A stretch of DNA of 64,000 nucleotides from Paenibacillus sp. LS1 (GCF_026013365.1 NZ_JAPDOE010000007.1:124001-188000), one strand, 5' to 3'; counted from the first letter of the stretch, positions 34,754-43,523 are shown. Numbers and translations: made by a program. Notes: generated by a model not told the origin, from the letters alone.

Positions 34754-35752
34754 CTATCGTGCGGAATGTGCTCCCCACCGTGATATCGTGGACCGTTTAA
34801 GGTCAGGATACTTCCTGGATATCACTCGAAAATAATCAATAGCCTGCTCTTCCAGTGCTTTCGCCTTCACTAGTACCTGGGCTAAATCTTCTGTGGTGTC
34901 TGGCCGCAAGACACGTCTATTTTCCTCCTGAACCATATATCCCTTCATTTGGTCAATTAACGTCCCAAGCTGTTCATAACATGCACAAGCCTGGTCCAGT
35001 TCGTTCCATATCCCTCGAACATACTGCAAATACATTCGTATTTCGGTTCGAGAATGGCAGAAGGATTCCAATATATAAGCCGCACCCGATTCATCGAAAT
35101 TCCCACTCCGCAGGGCCTCCACCCACACATCATATGCCTTTTTACCTGAAGCAATATTCTGATCAGGTAACAGACGATAGGGAATATCCCAATCCTCAAT
35201 CGCCAGTCGCAGGGATTCCAGCAGCATCTGCTGTTCAGGGATGCGGACTTGATCACCAAACATTTGACAATACCAAAATCCAGTAAAGTTTAAGCCGAAA
35301 TTGTCATACAACAAAATCTGCGGTTCCTTGCTCCATCCGTCTTGCACATAAAAGATGCGGTCACTGTCATCATATCCATGAATAACACCGAACTCAGGAA
35401 TCCAGTAAATCACACCAGTGCCTTCATCAATACTCCGTCTCACCCAATTCACTGCATCCTGCTGATAATAACCAAACGTGGAATGACGTGTACGTCCCCC
35501 ATCCCAGATCGTGAATATCCCCAGGTTATCGACTCCGGGACGATGTGCCTCCCCCCATTGTCCATACGCTGTAACCGACATGGGAAGTAGTCTGCGATGT
35601 ACTGACAGCTTGAAAGCCATGCCCGTATATCCGGCAAGTACAACCTTGGAACCTTGAAACTGGTCCGTATGGGTTAGTATCGCATGCAGACTATCCACGT
35701 ACGATTTGGACTCCCGCTTCATGATGAGGTTATCTAAAATATTCTCAGCCAA
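34754..35752 (-). CDS. Cysteine-protease-fold (BtrH/C39-like) protein, copy A
   Basis: Protein of 332 residues matching copy B over its length: YTGMAFKLSVHRRLLP..VTAY, YYQQDAVNWVRRSIDEGTGVIYW, VIHGYDD, and GFWYCQMF, then a helical C-terminus ending with a KALEEQAIDYF segment like B's ATEQRAIDSI. The candidate catalytic Cys and His are absent here too. The start is a TTG at 35752, 11 nt after GAGGAG; the next ATG (35722) would lose only ten residues. It is 28 nt after the WYL regulator gene. Confidence 0.75.
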   Translation of the reverse strand: MAENILDNLIMKRESKSYVDSLHAILTHTDQFQGSKVVLAGYTGMAFKLSVHRRLLPMSVTAYGQWGEAHRPGVDNLGIFTIWDGGRTRHSTFGYYQQDAVNWVRRSIDEGTGVIYWIPEFGVIHGYDDSDRIFYVQDGWSKEPQILLYDNFGLNFTGFWYCQMFGDQVRIPEQQMLLESLRLAIEDWDIPYRLLPDQNIASGKKAYDVWVEALRSGNFDESGAAYILESFCHSRTEIRMYLQYVRGIWNELDQACACYEQLGTLIDQMKGYMVQEENRRVLRPDTTEDLAQVLVKAKALEEQAIDYFRVISRKYPDLKRSTISRWGAHSAR

Positions 35753-35780
35753 GGACGGATCTTCTCCTCTCTACACTGGT

Positions 35781-36701
35781 TTATTCCACGTTTTGCTTAC
35801 GTTGTATCGCGAGCCTGTCCATTAATCCTTCTGCGCTTTGCTGAAGCTTGCGTCTAAGCCATGCAGGAGACAAAAGTTCCTCCCATTCGCTAATAAACAA
35901 ATGCTGCAAGAAAGCCTCCGTGTCATAAAATTCAATCGAATAAATCAGATCTTGCCTAGTTCGAATACGATATCCTTGCCATAGGTCCATGTGCTGCAAT
36001 TCCTTCAAGCGAATCTCAGCTACAAACGGTTTACGCACAGGCAGTGGTTCTTCCCATCCACCTAGGAGAGCATCTGACCTGTACTCAAATCTCTCATCCA
36101 AGATCGCTATATGAACAATGCCCTCCAAGCGAATTGCCACTTGCTGCACAGGATCTGCTTCATAACCCACTACGTAATCGGCGTTAAACTGGGATATCAT
36201 CTTCAATGGACACAAGGAAAACTGCCGTTCTCCATCATGATCCCTGTAATGAATATGTACTCTGCGCAAGTCAGTTATGGCATGGGACAACAATTCAAAG
36301 AATTGCAGTTGCTTCGGTTGCGCCGAAAACACCGGAAGCTCGCTACTTCCCAGCTGTTGTTCCTCCAACGTAAAACGCTCCAGCAAATGTGCTACACGTT
36401 TCACCGCGTCCGATTGATCATAATCATAATGCCGATAGCGATGCGCCAGATATTTCAGCACACGCTGTTCTTCTTCGGTCATATACAAATGGGGCAATCG
36501 AAAAGTCTGATCCTCATAACAATAGCCCCGATATTTCGCCATATATACCAAAGGAGCTCGTAGGGAGCTTGCCATATATTCAATATCACGCTGAGCCTGA
36601 CGACGGGAGATTTCAAATTCACGGGCAAGCCAGCTGCTGTTCGGAAAACGTCCACCCCGAATCTGTTCGTCAAACCAGTGAATCCGATGCATGTTACTCA
36701 T
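35781..36701 (-). CDS. HTH-WYL transcriptional regulator (YafY-like)
   Basis: Regulator of 306 residues: winged helix at the N-terminus (SSWLAREFEISRRQAQRDIEYM), then a WYL domain (about 135-215, with YRDHDGERQFSLCPLKMI and NADYVVGYEAD where the WYL tripeptide usually occurs). A WCX-type C-terminal domain follows. WYL regulators respond to ligands or nucleic acid and often control defence or metabolic islands. It is the first gene of the operon with the two pseudo-protease paralogues. Confidence 0.88.
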   Translation of the reverse strand: MSNMHRIHWFDEQIRGGRFPNSSWLAREFEISRRQAQRDIEYMASSLRAPLVYMAKYRGYCYEDQTFRLPHLYMTEEEQRVLKYLAHRYRHYDYDQSDAVKRVAHLLERFTLEEQQLGSSELPVFSAQPKQLQFFELLSHAITDLRRVHIHYRDHDGERQFSLCPLKMISQFNADYVVGYEADPVQQVAIRLEGIVHIAILDERFEYRSDALLGGWEEPLPVRKPFVAEIRLKELQHMDLWQGYRIRTRQDLIYSIEFYDTEAFLQHLFISEWEELLSPAWLRRKLQQSAEGLMDRLAIQRKQNVE

Positions 36702-36743
36702 CTTCCCGCCCCCATCTCATCCATTCCTAATATATTCGATTAT

Positions 36744-36777
36744 ATCAAAAGAAATGGCCCATTCCGAAGAACAGGCC
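36744..36777 (-). terminator. Terminator with a UUCG tetraloop
   Basis: A 9-bp stem with two G-U pairs (arms 36769-36777 and 36756-36764) closes a C(UUCG)G tetraloop and is followed on the minus strand by ATTTCTTTTGAT. It follows the zinc-ribbon gene. Confidence 0.75.
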
Positions 36778-36784
36778 CGTTATG

Positions 36785-37030
36785 TTATACGTGTGCCTTA
36801 TCCACTCTGGATTGCACTGCTTTGGAGCATTTCTTGCATACTTTCAGACTTGTACCGTCTGTTTTTGTTTGCGTATACAACAATTTTATTCGGGTACTGC
36901 TGCACACCGGGCATGTTCCCCGGCCCCTGGAAGGAAGACTCCACAAGATGCGTCCTCTTTTGGTTTTTGCCAATGGTTGTGAACCTCTTTTCGATATGGT
37001 TTGTGTGTTCACCGTTATTATATAGGGCAT
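36785..37030 (-). CDS. Zinc-ribbon mini-protein
   Basis: Protein of 81 residues: a basic N-terminal half (SKRGSQPLAKTKRGRILWSLPSRGRG), then two cysteine pairs, CPVC and CKKC, 26 residues apart, as in a zinc ribbon (CPVCSSTRIKLLYTQ...LKVCKKCSKA). No clear ribosome binding site precedes the start, which lowers certainty. A well-formed terminator directly after the stop supports expression on this strand. Basic zinc ribbons of this size often bind RNA or DNA; no family is recognised. Confidence 0.6.
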   Translation of the reverse strand: MPYIITVNTQTISKRGSQPLAKTKRGRILWSLPSRGRGTCPVCSSTRIKLLYTQTKTDGTSLKVCKKCSKAVQSRVDKAHV

Positions 37031-37071
37031 GGTACGACACAGAATGTCGCAGCAGTATTAGAGGTAGTTCA

Positions 37072-37114
37072 AAAGAAAATAAAAATGTCCCCTCTTCGAC
37101 CTGAAGAAAGGACA
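37072..37114 (-). terminator. Terminator of arsR
   Basis: TGTCC/GGACA plus TTCTTC/GAAGAG pairing (37086-37114) followed on the minus strand by TTTTTATTTTC; it begins just past the arsR stop. Confidence 0.75.
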
Positions 37115-37118
37115 ACAT

Positions 37119-37442
37119 TTAGGAAAGATCTGTGCTCGTCTGAGCTGCGGCCTGCAATAATGGTTGCAAGAGTCCTGGAAATCGCGTTTCCAGATCTTCG
37201 GACCGCAGGGTGAGAAAATGCTGTGTGCCCTGCACTCTGACCCGAATAACTCCGGCTTCCCGCAGGGTCCGAATATGGTGCGACATCGTTGACTTCACAA
37301 CAGGTGCATGAAAATGACTGCACGGCTGCTCCCCGCTTCTCGCTGCTTCCGCAACAATCCCAAGACGGGTCGGGTCGCTTAATGCATACAATACGGAGGA
37401 AAGTTCAATATCTGATACTTGTGGATGATGTAAAATCTTCAT
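37119..37442 (-). CDS. ArsR family transcriptional regulator
   Basis: Small winged-helix repressor of 107 residues with the ArsR pattern: ELSSVLYALSDPTRLGIV, then KSTMSHHIRTLREAGVIRVRVQG. A lone Cys-Ser-His-Phe-His segment (PCSHFH) precedes the recognition helix, but no classical metal site is visible. It starts 8 nt after AAGGAG; the upstream extension to 37472 is unlikely. It is divergent from an MFS exporter, its probable target. Confidence 0.9.
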   Translation of the reverse strand: MKILHHPQVSDIELSSVLYALSDPTRLGIVAEAARSGEQPCSHFHAPVVKSTMSHHIRTLREAGVIRVRVQGTQHFLTLRSEDLETRFPGLLQPLLQAAAQTSTDLS

Positions 37443-37507
37443 ATTGTAGTCTCCTTTTTTCAGACTATCCATTGTATTTTAACACAGATCCATGATATAT
37501 TTCTAAT

Positions 37508-37525
37508 GTTCGACACCAATCGAAC
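37508..37525. promoter_or_regulatory. Candidate ArsR operator
   Basis: GTTCGA-N6-TCGAAC inverted repeat in the 206-nt region between arsR and the divergent exporter gene. Confidence 0.45.
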
Positions 37526-37648
37526 TTTAATGATTTCGTTATGTATCCCCTGCTGTCAGGCACGGGATTAACATCATACTACATTTTGCAAATGTTACAC
37601 ACCGTTTCTGAAATGTTGCGAAATACACATCACTCCAGGAGGTTTTTT

Positions 37649-39028
37649 ATGAACAACACCGCAACCGCATCATCAGGGGAACGGACCGGAATACAGGAAG
37701 GATTGATTGTAAGCTTGCTTGGCTTCACCGTTGTACTCGTTGTTATGAATACAATGATGTTTAATCTGGCCTTGCCTAAAATTGCAGCCGAATTTATGCT
37801 TACATCCGTCGCTTCATCTTGGATTGTTACAGGGTATTCCATTGTATTTGCCATTTCCTCGATTACGTTCTCACGTCTATCCGATTTCATACCCATCCGT
37901 ACATTATTCACGACTGGGCTGACTTTACTTGGTGCTGCATCCGTTCTAGGATTCTTCAGTAATCACTTCATCATTTTGCTCATTGCACGTCTGATTCAGG
38001 CTGCGGGTGCTGCATCGGTTCCGGGGCTTGCCATTGTGCTAATTACCCGGTACATTCCGAATGATCGTCGGGGTAAATCGATGGCTGTCATCATGTCCGC
38101 CAGTTCACTGGGTCTTGGACTTGGTCCCGTCATCGGCGGAAGTATTACACAATTTCTGGGATGGCATGATTTGTTTATCGTTACAGGATTAACGTTGTTC
38201 TTGATTCCTGTATTCTTCAAACTGCTTCCTCGGGAAACACCGCAAAAAGGTTCATTTGACCTGCTGGGTGCCGTGCTTCTCGCCATCGGTACTACGGGTG
38301 TGCTGTTATTCCTGACTTCCCGTCAGTGGTTCACGCTTGTCATCGGTGCTGCGGCACTGCTTCTGTTCTGGCTCCGAATTCGGCGCGCGGCAGATCCATT
38401 TGTTCAACCTGCTTTGTTCAAAGATAAAAAATATATGATGCTCAGCTCGCTGGGGATTGTATCGTACATCAATAACTTCTCAACGCTGTTCCTGCTGCCG
38501 CAAATTTTGGCGCATCTGTATGGACTGACACCTGCTCAATCCGGACTTGTCATCTTCCCGGGTGCAGTCGTGTCTATGCTGCTCTCCAACCGGATCGGCC
38601 GCATGATTGACCGACACGGCAATACGTTGCTGCTGAAGTTTGCACCATGGCTGCTACTGGCAGCTGCCGGGCTATTCGCCTTATTTGCAGACAATAACAT
38701 CTACGCCATTATGGCTGTTTATGTCCTGCTCAGCGTTGGCTTCTCTTCCCTGACCACCAGCGTGTCCAATGAATTGTCAGGCAATCTGACCATGGATCAG
38801 GTCGGTGCAGGTATGGGGCTGTTCCAACTCAGTCAATTCTTCAGCGGTGCTTTCAGTGTTGCTGTTACTGGTGTAGCATTGACGGCGATGCAGAATATGC
38901 CGCTATCCTCAGCGTACACCAATATTTTCTGGGGAATGACTGTGGTCGCACTCGCATCGGTTATTTTCTCTCAGGTGTATCTGAGAATGCAGTCACGGAA
39001 AGTCACGGAAAAAAGTAGCCGGATCTAA
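37649..39028 (+). CDS. MFS multidrug exporter (DHA2, TetL-like)
   Basis: Membrane protein of 459 residues with about 14 predicted membrane segments. It shows the MFS features of the 14-helix group: SRLSDFIPIRTLF after the second segment, LGLGLGPVIGG as the antiporter motif C, and NRIGRMIDRHGNTLLL in the second half. It resembles proton-driven tetracycline or multidrug exporters. It starts at the ATG 6 nt after CAGGAGG rather than at 37541. The divergent arsR suggests substrate-induced expression. Confidence 0.9.
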   Translation: MNNTATASSGERTGIQEGLIVSLLGFTVVLVVMNTMMFNLALPKIAAEFMLTSVASSWIVTGYSIVFAISSITFSRLSDFIPIRTLFTTGLTLLGAASVLGFFSNHFIILLIARLIQAAGAASVPGLAIVLITRYIPNDRRGKSMAVIMSASSLGLGLGPVIGGSITQFLGWHDLFIVTGLTLFLIPVFFKLLPRETPQKGSFDLLGAVLLAIGTTGVLLFLTSRQWFTLVIGAAALLLFWLRIRRAADPFVQPALFKDKKYMMLSSLGIVSYINNFSTLFLLPQILAHLYGLTPAQSGLVIFPGAVVSMLLSNRIGRMIDRHGNTLLLKFAPWLLLAAAGLFALFADNNIYAIMAVYVLLSVGFSSLTTSVSNELSGNLTMDQVGAGMGLFQLSQFFSGAFSVAVTGVALTAMQNMPLSSAYTNIFWGMTVVALASVIFSQVYLRMQSRKVTEKSSRI

Positions 39029-39047
39029 CATCTCATTTAACCGAAAG

Positions 39048-39090
39048 AAGTCAGGAAGGGACCCTCGGGTTCTGAACCTGGCTTTTTTTC
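39048..39090 (+). terminator. Terminator of the MFS exporter
   Basis: AAGTCAGG (39048-39055) pairs with CCTGGCTT (39077-39084, one G-U) with an inner GGTTC/GAACC stem, followed by TTTTTTC. Confidence 0.75.
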
Positions 39091-39134
39091 TGCCTATTTT
39101 CTATATATGTGTCAACTGGCCTCTCCCACAAACA

Positions 39135-39176
39135 CAAAAAAGCCCCAAGGACGCATTCATCACGCTCCTCGGGGCT
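39135..39176 (-). terminator. Terminator of the NTF2-like gene
   Basis: AGCCCC-A-AGGA... pairs with ...TCCT-C-GGGGCT (39141-39176), with a TTTTTT tract on the minus strand (39135-39140); 46 nt after the stop at 39222. Confidence 0.85.
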
Positions 39177-39221
39177 ATTATTTTAATATTGCTCACTTCG
39201 ATATTCTGCTAAAAGATTATA

Positions 39222-39671
39222 CTATTCAAACAGGTCCAGACGAAGACGTTTCAGACTCGTATGTTTGATGTACCACTGGCCGTCGATTTTGACAAAAGTT
39301 TCATGATAGTGCCCAAATCCGTGGAACGATTTGTTCTCATTGCCCTCCGGGAACGTTACCCAATCTTCCATTGGGGAGATGACCTTCGCTTCGTTCTCGG
39401 ATACAAATTCAACTTCGGCGCTATGCACATGGTGCACGGTTACGGCAACATCCACCAGATCACGGAATACTTGTACAATCGTATCACGGCCTGTTAATAC
39501 CGGAATCGGATTGCCTTCTGTGCTGAAATCAGCGATTGCATCCGGAGCGAACACGTCACCCAAGGTATCCCACTGTTTCGTATCAATATAGCGGCAATAG
39601 CGCGCCTTGGTATTCCGAATGTTTTCCAGTGCGAGCAATTGTTCCAGTCCTGTAATCGTTGATTGGCTCAT
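39222..39671 (-). CDS. SnoaL/NTF2-like protein
   Basis: Cone-fold protein of 149 residues of the SnoaL_4 type: an N-terminal helix pair (LLALENIRNTKARYCRYIDTKQWD), LFAPDAIADF-type strand, and a HHVHSAEVEF strand, ending WYIKHTSLKRLRLD. Family members include dehydratases and small-molecule isomerases; many have unknown substrates. A single-gene unit: GGAGGG 8 nt before the ATG and terminators on both sides. Confidence 0.87.
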   Translation of the reverse strand: MSQSTITGLEQLLALENIRNTKARYCRYIDTKQWDTLGDVFAPDAIADFSTEGNPIPVLTGRDTIVQVFRDLVDVAVTVHHVHSAEVEFVSENEAKVISPMEDWVTFPEGNENKSFHGFGHYHETFVKIDGQWYIKHTSLKRLRLDLFE

Positions 39672-39788
39672 GTGTTGTCCCTCCAGAGATGTAAAATGTG
39701 ATGTAAGATTGAATCAAGTATGTATGCAACTATACCTTCCTTATTGTACCATTCGACTTCTATGAGGTACAACGAAATACCTACAATA

Positions 39789-39830
39789 CAAAAAAATCTT
39801 TCCTTGCCTCTCGTGAGGATGGGGAAAGAT
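39789..39830 (-). terminator. Terminator of the Rrf2 gene
   Basis: ATCTTTCC/GGAAAGAT outer stem (39796-39830) with an inner CCTC-TCGT-GAGG hairpin, followed on the minus strand by TTTTTTG. It separates the Rrf2 and NTF2-like genes. Confidence 0.85.
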
Positions 39831-39900
39831 CTAGATATACTATGTTCCAGACGAGTTAACCACGGCGATTGAAGCTTCACTTCTAGCTGCAAGTTTTAAA

Positions 39901-40308
39901 TTACAGGGAATGTGCACCCTTCATCTGAGAAGCCAGTTCTGACATTTTCTTATTGTTCAAAAAACTTTCCATCTCTTCTTCCGCCTGCACCATTACCTGC
40001 TGGATCAAGCAGCCTGCGTTATGATTCTGGGAACATTCGAACAGAGACGCCTGACCTTCAATCGCATGAATAATCTCCAGGAAGGAAGGGTCCGGATTTT
40101 TACGACTAAGACGATAGCCACCATTGGCGCCAGAAGTAGATTCGATCATACCCGCCTTAACCAATTTGGTCAGTATTTTGGACAGATAGGTTGGTGATAC
40201 CTTCTGCAGTTCTGCAAGTTGATGTACACTAACCAGCTGTTCAGGGGCAGTGCTTACAAGATGAAGCATCGTATGCAAAGCATAATTTGTCGCTTTTGAA
40301 TATTTCAT
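39901..40308 (-). CDS. Rrf2 family transcriptional regulator
   Basis: Regulator of 135 residues with the Rrf2 pattern: YALHTMLHLVS, SVHQLAELQKVSPTYLSKILTKLVKAG, then the GANGGYRLSR wing. Two cysteines lie in FECSQNHNAGC; iron-sulfur Rrf2 proteins have three, so a cluster is not certain. It is closer to the CymR/YwgB-like members. A single gene with its own terminator. Targets are unknown; the neighbouring NTF2-like and AraC genes are candidates only by position. Confidence 0.88.
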   Translation of the reverse strand: MKYSKATNYALHTMLHLVSTAPEQLVSVHQLAELQKVSPTYLSKILTKLVKAGMIESTSGANGGYRLSRKNPDPSFLEIIHAIEGQASLFECSQNHNAGCLIQQVMVQAEEEMESFLNNKKMSELASQMKGAHSL

Positions 40309-40414
40309 GAGGGCACCTCATTATACACGGATTTAATTTATCCATAATAGACTTGATTAAGCTCTCTGTCAAACCATTACTCTTCAAGCGCTGGCAACAT
40401 CGAAAGGATACCGG

Positions 40415-41254
40415 TTAATTATGATACAATCCGCGATAATCCGTAGGTGTCATCCCCTCATGGGCCATGAACTGGCGGTTAAAATAACTGGCATTGGGAT
40501 ACCCCGCTTCCTCCGCGATCTGTCCAATGTTAGCCGCAGGCCTTTCCAGCAGCCATTGCTTTGCCATCTGTAGCCGTGAACGAGTAATAAATTCCATGGG
40601 CGTCATCTCCACAGCACTCTTGAACATTTTGCAAAAGTAATACGAACTCACACCTGCGAGATCCGCCCAGTCCTGTAACAGGAAAGGTTGGCAGGCCTCC
40701 TGCTGCATCTGTGGAAGCAGCGCAAGAACCCGACTTTCCGCCTTACTTGTGGTGCGTGTGCTCTTTAAAGGTACCGCATGCTGTACGAACTCGGCGAGTA
40801 CGGCATAAGTCAGTGTGGATAGCTGAGCAGGACGCAGCATGGTGTTCTGTTCCGCTTCAGTCAACAAAGCCAGATGAGCCTCTTCCCATGAGCTACGCTG
40901 CCGTAGCGTCCACAGCAGATTGCGATGCAACCCCCGCTCGATCATATAATCATGCAGACGTTCACCGTAAAAATGAACCCATCTCACATCCCATGGGTCA
41001 TCTTCACTACTATAATAATGCTGTCGCTGTTGCGGGAAATAAAGCACGGCCTGACCTGCGCGAAGCTCATGCACCACCCCGTCCACTTCCACGTATCCCT
41101 TGCCTGCAGCGACATAGTGAATATTAAAATTGTTTAGTACGCCTGCCTCCCGTAATACGGAATGCTGGGGATGTTCCATATAATGTCCAACCGATTCCGG
41201 ATAACAAAAATATGGAATATCCTGCAGGGTTAGCAATACCGTTTGCCTCATCAT
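40415..41254 (-). CDS. AraC family regulator with cupin domain
   Basis: Regulator of 279 residues: N-terminal sugar-binding cupin (HYVAAGKGYVEVDG and GQAVLYFPQQRQHYY), then two AraC helix-turn-helix units (LQDWADLAGVSSYYFCKMFKSA and IGQIAEEAGYPNASYFNRQFMAHEGMTPTDYR). AAGGAG lies 9 nt before the ATG pair. It is divergent from a dehydrogenase/aldo-keto reductase operon, its likely target. The shared region holds TTAACA-N6-TGTTAA (41271-41288), a possible binding site. Confidence 0.9.
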   Translation of the reverse strand: MMRQTVLLTLQDIPYFCYPESVGHYMEHPQHSVLREAGVLNNFNIHYVAAGKGYVEVDGVVHELRAGQAVLYFPQQRQHYYSSEDDPWDVRWVHFYGERLHDYMIERGLHRNLLWTLRQRSSWEEAHLALLTEAEQNTMLRPAQLSTLTYAVLAEFVQHAVPLKSTRTTSKAESRVLALLPQMQQEACQPFLLQDWADLAGVSSYYFCKMFKSAVEMTPMEFITRSRLQMAKQWLLERPAANIGQIAEEAGYPNASYFNRQFMAHEGMTPTDYRGLYHN

Positions 41255-41270
41255 AACGACTTCTCCTTAC

Positions 41271-41288
41271 TTAACAATATTGTGTTAA
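41271..41288. promoter_or_regulatory. Inverted repeat in the AraC/dehydrogenase divergent region
   Basis: TTAACA-N6-TGTTAA. A possible operator; AraC proteins more often bind direct repeats, so the assignment is weak. Confidence 0.3.
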
Positions 41289-41372
41289 CTAACTTCAATA
41301 TATTATCATTTTAATTCGATCATCTATTCCTTATAATCACAATATACATTTATACACAGGAGGATACAACAC

Positions 41373-42377
41373 ATGAATTCAGTTCAAAAATTGCGTTGGG
41401 GAATTCTTGGTAGCGCTAGCATTGCTGTGGAATCCGTCATTCCAGGCTTGCAGCAATCCGAGTTGAATGAAGTCACCGCGATCGCTAGTCGGGACGAAGA
41501 TAAAGCCAAACAGACGGCCGATCAACTCGGGATCGACAAGGCCTATGGCAGTTATGAAGCTTTGCTCGCAGATGATTCCATCGATGCCGTATATATCCCG
41601 CTACCGAATCATTTGCATCGGGAATGGACGATCCGGGCTGCTGAGGCAGGCAAACATATTTTGTGCGAAAAACCACTGGCTCTGACTGAGCAGGAAGCTC
41701 AGGAGATGGTTCAAGCTTGTGCAGATGCAGGTGTGCAGCTGGCTGAAGCATTCATGTACCGCCATCATCCACGTTACGATCAGATCAGGGATATCATCGC
41801 CAGCGGTGAGATCGGTGAGATCCGCGGTATTCATAGTACATTTTCGTTTAATAATTCCAATGCTTCCGGCAATGTTCGCTTTCGGCGGGATTGGGGTGGA
41901 GGTGCACTGTATGATATCGGATGTTATTCCATCAGCGTAGCACGTCTGCTGCTTGGTCAAGAACCAAGTGCAGCTACCGTGATTGGCATGTTTTCCCCAC
42001 AGCATGATCAGGTCGATATGATGGCATCCGGACTGCTGGAATTCGATAATCACGTTGGCGTGACGTTTGACAGCAGCATGTGGGCAGCCTTCCGCAACAC
42101 ACTGGAAGTACTGGGATCCGAGGGCATTATTGAAGTCCCTTCCGCATTTGTCAGCGAGCAAGATAACAGTTCGAACTTCTATGTAACAGCTGGCGGTGAA
42201 CGCAGAGAGATTGAGGTTCCGCAAGTGAACCACTACTCTCTTCAGGGAGATGATATGGCACGTGCCGTACTTCAGGGCAAGGATCTGCGCTTCGCTCCTT
42301 CCGATGCGGTAGCTAATATGAAAGTATTGGAAGCTTGCCTTCGTTCAGCGGAACAACGTACACGAATTACACTATAA
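41373..42377 (+). CDS. Gfo/Idh/MocA family oxidoreductase
   Basis: NAD(P)-dependent dehydrogenase of 334 residues. The Rossmann motif is GILGSASIA near the start, the EKP motif (CEKPLALT) is near residue 98, and a catalytic-region GGALYDIGCYSI segment lies near 175. It probably oxidises or reduces a cyclic or sugar substrate; the sequence recalls the dihydrodiol/xylose dehydrogenase branch. GGAGGA lies before the ATG. The aldo/keto reductase follows after 20 nt. Confidence 0.9.
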   Translation: MNSVQKLRWGILGSASIAVESVIPGLQQSELNEVTAIASRDEDKAKQTADQLGIDKAYGSYEALLADDSIDAVYIPLPNHLHREWTIRAAEAGKHILCEKPLALTEQEAQEMVQACADAGVQLAEAFMYRHHPRYDQIRDIIASGEIGEIRGIHSTFSFNNSNASGNVRFRRDWGGGALYDIGCYSISVARLLLGQEPSAATVIGMFSPQHDQVDMMASGLLEFDNHVGVTFDSSMWAAFRNTLEVLGSEGIIEVPSAFVSEQDNSSNFYVTAGGERREIEVPQVNHYSLQGDDMARAVLQGKDLRFAPSDAVANMKVLEACLRSAEQRTRITL

Positions 42378-42397
42378 TCGAGAGGATGAACTGACTT

Positions 42398-43345
42398 ATG
42401 GAATATATCGAAATTGCTGGTGCAGGTAAACCCGTCTCCAGACTGATTAAAGGAACCGATTATTTCGTGCATGATGCCTACGATAAAGCAGCTACGAACA
42501 TGGATGCTTTTCTGTCGATCGGCGGTAACACCGTAGATACAGCTCATATTTATTGTGATGGAGAAAGTGAAGAAGTCCTTGGTCGTTATATGAAGGAACG
42601 CGGTAACCGCGACCAGATTGTCATTCTCACCAAAGGCGCACATCATGACCAAAATGGACCACGTGTTAACGCCGATGCCATCCGTAGTGATTTGCTGGAA
42701 AGTCTGGAGCGTCTTCAGACAGATCACGTAGAGATGTATGCCTTGCACCGGGATGATCCAAATACCCCTGTCAGTGTTATTCTTGAAGCACTGAACGAAC
42801 ATATTGATTCCGGCAAAATCGGCGCGATCGGCGCCTCCAACTGGACCTGGCAACGGCTAGAGGAAGCCAATGCGTACGCTGCGGCGAATGGCCTGAAAGG
42901 TTTTACCTTCAGCAGTCCGAATCTCAGTCTCGCCAAAGCAAACGAACCTTTCTGGGAAGGCTGTGTGTCAGCAGATGCAGAGACGCTGGCATGGCATGAG
43001 CAAACCAAGCTACCATTGCTGTCCTGGTCCTCCCAAGCACGTGGTTTCTTCACTGGACGATTCACACCTGAAGTTCGAGATAACGCCGATCTGGTGCGTG
43101 TATTCTATAGTGATGGCAACTGGGAACGTTTGCGCCGGGCTGAACAATTGGCGAATTCGAAGAAAACAACACCAATTCAGATTGCACTCGCTTATGTATT
43201 GAATCAGACGTTCCCAACCTGTGCGCTGATCGGTGCTCAGAATCAGGCAGAACTACTCTCCTGTGATGAAGGTTCCCGTATCACGCTGACTCCTGCTGAA
43301 ATCTCATGGTTGGATCTGGGCAGTAATGTGCCAGCTGGCATCTAA
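42398..43345 (+). CDS. Aldo/keto reductase
   Basis: TIM-barrel NADPH oxidoreductase of 315 residues. The catalytic tetrad is visible: D and Y in VDTAHIY, K in LTKGAHH and H in YALHRDDP. SNWTWQRLEEA and the late IGAQNQAELL segment contact the cofactor in this family. It is the second and last gene of the operon with the Gfo/Idh/MocA dehydrogenase, so the two probably act in one carbohydrate route. A strong terminator follows. Confidence 0.9.
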   Translation: MEYIEIAGAGKPVSRLIKGTDYFVHDAYDKAATNMDAFLSIGGNTVDTAHIYCDGESEEVLGRYMKERGNRDQIVILTKGAHHDQNGPRVNADAIRSDLLESLERLQTDHVEMYALHRDDPNTPVSVILEALNEHIDSGKIGAIGASNWTWQRLEEANAYAAANGLKGFTFSSPNLSLAKANEPFWEGCVSADAETLAWHEQTKLPLLSWSSQARGFFTGRFTPEVRDNADLVRVFYSDGNWERLRRAEQLANSKKTTPIQIALAYVLNQTFPTCALIGAQNQAELLSCDEGSRITLTPAEISWLDLGSNVPAGI

Positions 43346-43384
43346 AAGAAAGTTAAACATTCTATCATTCAATTTAATGACTCT

Positions 43385-43429
43385 AAGAGGCTGATATTCC
43401 GCGATAGCGTGAAATGTCAGCCTCTTTCT
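43385..43429 (+). terminator. Terminator of the dehydrogenase/AKR operon
   Basis: Perfect 10-bp stem AAGAGGCTGA (43385-43394) and TCAGCCTCTT (43417-43426) followed by TCTG; the T tract is short. Confidence 0.75.
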
Positions 43430-43523
43430 GTTCTGCACAAGCGATTAGATGCTTTAACCTTGTTGCACAAATTACCATATATACTGTTCACTTTCCCACA
43501 CTTGCCTGGGAAGAAATAGAGAA

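Noticed and set aside
41601-42233. Minus-strand open frame of 210 residues
   Set aside because: It lies opposite the Gfo/Idh/MocA gene, resembles no protein, and has no ribosome binding site.
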